From the NCBI GenBank assembly GCA_051651625.1, contig JBOFSQ010000033.1:26817-90816 (forward strand): a stretch of DNA of 64,000 bases, given 5' to 3'. The translations under genes were made by a program, and so were the position numbers. The notes under the pieces were generated by a model. That model was not told the origin of the DNA and ran no database searches. It saw only the letters and a list, made by a program, of their open reading frames with translations. This document shows, piece after piece, positions 63,639 to 64,000 of this stretch. The stretch comes from JBOFSQ01 sp051651625. Lineage in GTDB: Bacteria; Planctomycetota; Planctomycetia; Pirellulales; Thermoguttaceae. Each line of letters begins with the position of its first letter. The first letter of the stretch is position 1.

Positions 63639-64000
63639 GTTTGCGGCAATAGCTTACGATGCGTTCGGACAGCTTGCGAGCCAATCACGTTTTGAAGCAG
63701 AAAATCCGGTGGCGGAAACAGCGAACACGTTTGACAATCTTGGCCGCGTCGTGAACATTTCGCACAACAAGAATGAGTCTGCGATTTCGTCTTATGTAAT
63801 TTTGTGGGACGCTGCTGACCGGATAACCTCCATCAATGACGGGAGATACGGTTACGACAAGACGAGTCAACTTGTGTCGGCGACGTACAACAAATTACCG
63901 AGTGAGAAATACGCATACGATGCAAACGGCAATCGAAAGAATTTCGAGACGGGAGCGTTCAACCGATTACTTTCCGACGCCGCGAACGAGTACAAATACG
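63631..64000 (+). pseudogene. Rhs/YD-repeat protein fragment (runs off window)
   Basis: An open frame from 63631 to the window edge with clear YD repeats: IAYDAFGQLASQSRF, NTFDNLGRVVNI, LWDAADRITSINDGRYGYD, LVSATYNKLPSEKYAYDANGNRKNFETG. These belong to the Rhs/teneurin-like shell. No ATG precedes the repeats: a stop lies at 63628-63630, just before the end of the preceding membrane-protein gene. The fragment is therefore either a 5'-truncated remnant or an unusual start (GTG at about 63712). The 3' part, including any toxin tip, is outside the window. Confidence 0.7.

Overview
The window looks like chromosome from a planctomycete, probably of the Pirellulales. Evidence: a LEPR-XLL-type N-terminal motif in the protein at 47632-48675, an oversized flagellin with a long insert, a secreted Gfo/Idh/MocA-type oxidoreductase gene, a type-4 uracil-DNA glycosylase with an N-terminal extension, DUF1573 and prenyltransferase-repeat secreted proteins, and a Gram-negative cell plan (porins, autotransporters). 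Many intergenic gaps are packed with short inverted repeats. The genus is not decidable from sequence reading alone; a host-gut or anaerobic lifestyle is only a guess, from the AAA-ATPase-like/PD-(D/E)XK protein, the PPi-dependent phosphofructokinase and the autotransporters.

Layout. 1-14.1 kb: flagellin end, PPi-phosphofructokinase, chemotaxis receptor, oxidoreductase, AAA-ATPase-like protein, then a tight run of PLP decarboxylase-like, methyltransferase, RdgB and DUF1573 genes, and a four-helix-bundle gene boxed in by repeats. 14.5-34.5 kb: a 10-kb giant autotransporter, a DUF4105-like secreted protein, SMC, an outer-membrane barrel and a second, small autotransporter. 34.6-46.4 kb: tRNA-Ala(GGC), a leftward surface-polysaccharide/nucleotide operon (wecB, glycosyltransferase, guaB), a PAS-GAF-receiver protein, gcvH, a DcaP-like porin, a HEAT/TPR protein, DUF2335 and CysT-like permease genes. 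46.4-58.9 kb: infA-tsaE, then an accessory-looking block (Ser-rich LEPR-XLL repeat protein, GT25/sulfotransferase-like fusion, HtrA-like protease), prenyltransferase-repeat protein, lidless Hsp70, GspF-like protein, FxsA, homocysteine methyltransferase, uracil-DNA glycosylase and a 4Fe-4S protein. 58.9-64 kb: an A+T-richer accessory tail with a monooxygenase-like gene, an IS5 remnant, a lipoprotein, three unrecognised membrane or secreted proteins and an Rhs-repeat fragment running off the edge.

Most genes are ordinary housekeeping or envelope genes. The best candidate for an undescribed system is 47.6-51.4 kb: a secreted Ser/Gln/Gly repeat protein followed by a bifunctional-looking glycosyltransferase/sulfotransferase and a serine protease whose gene overlaps it, which could be a surface glycoprotein with its own modifying and processing enzymes. 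A second solid observation is a family of about 143-bp MITE-like elements with terminal inverted repeats and 3-bp target duplications at two loci.
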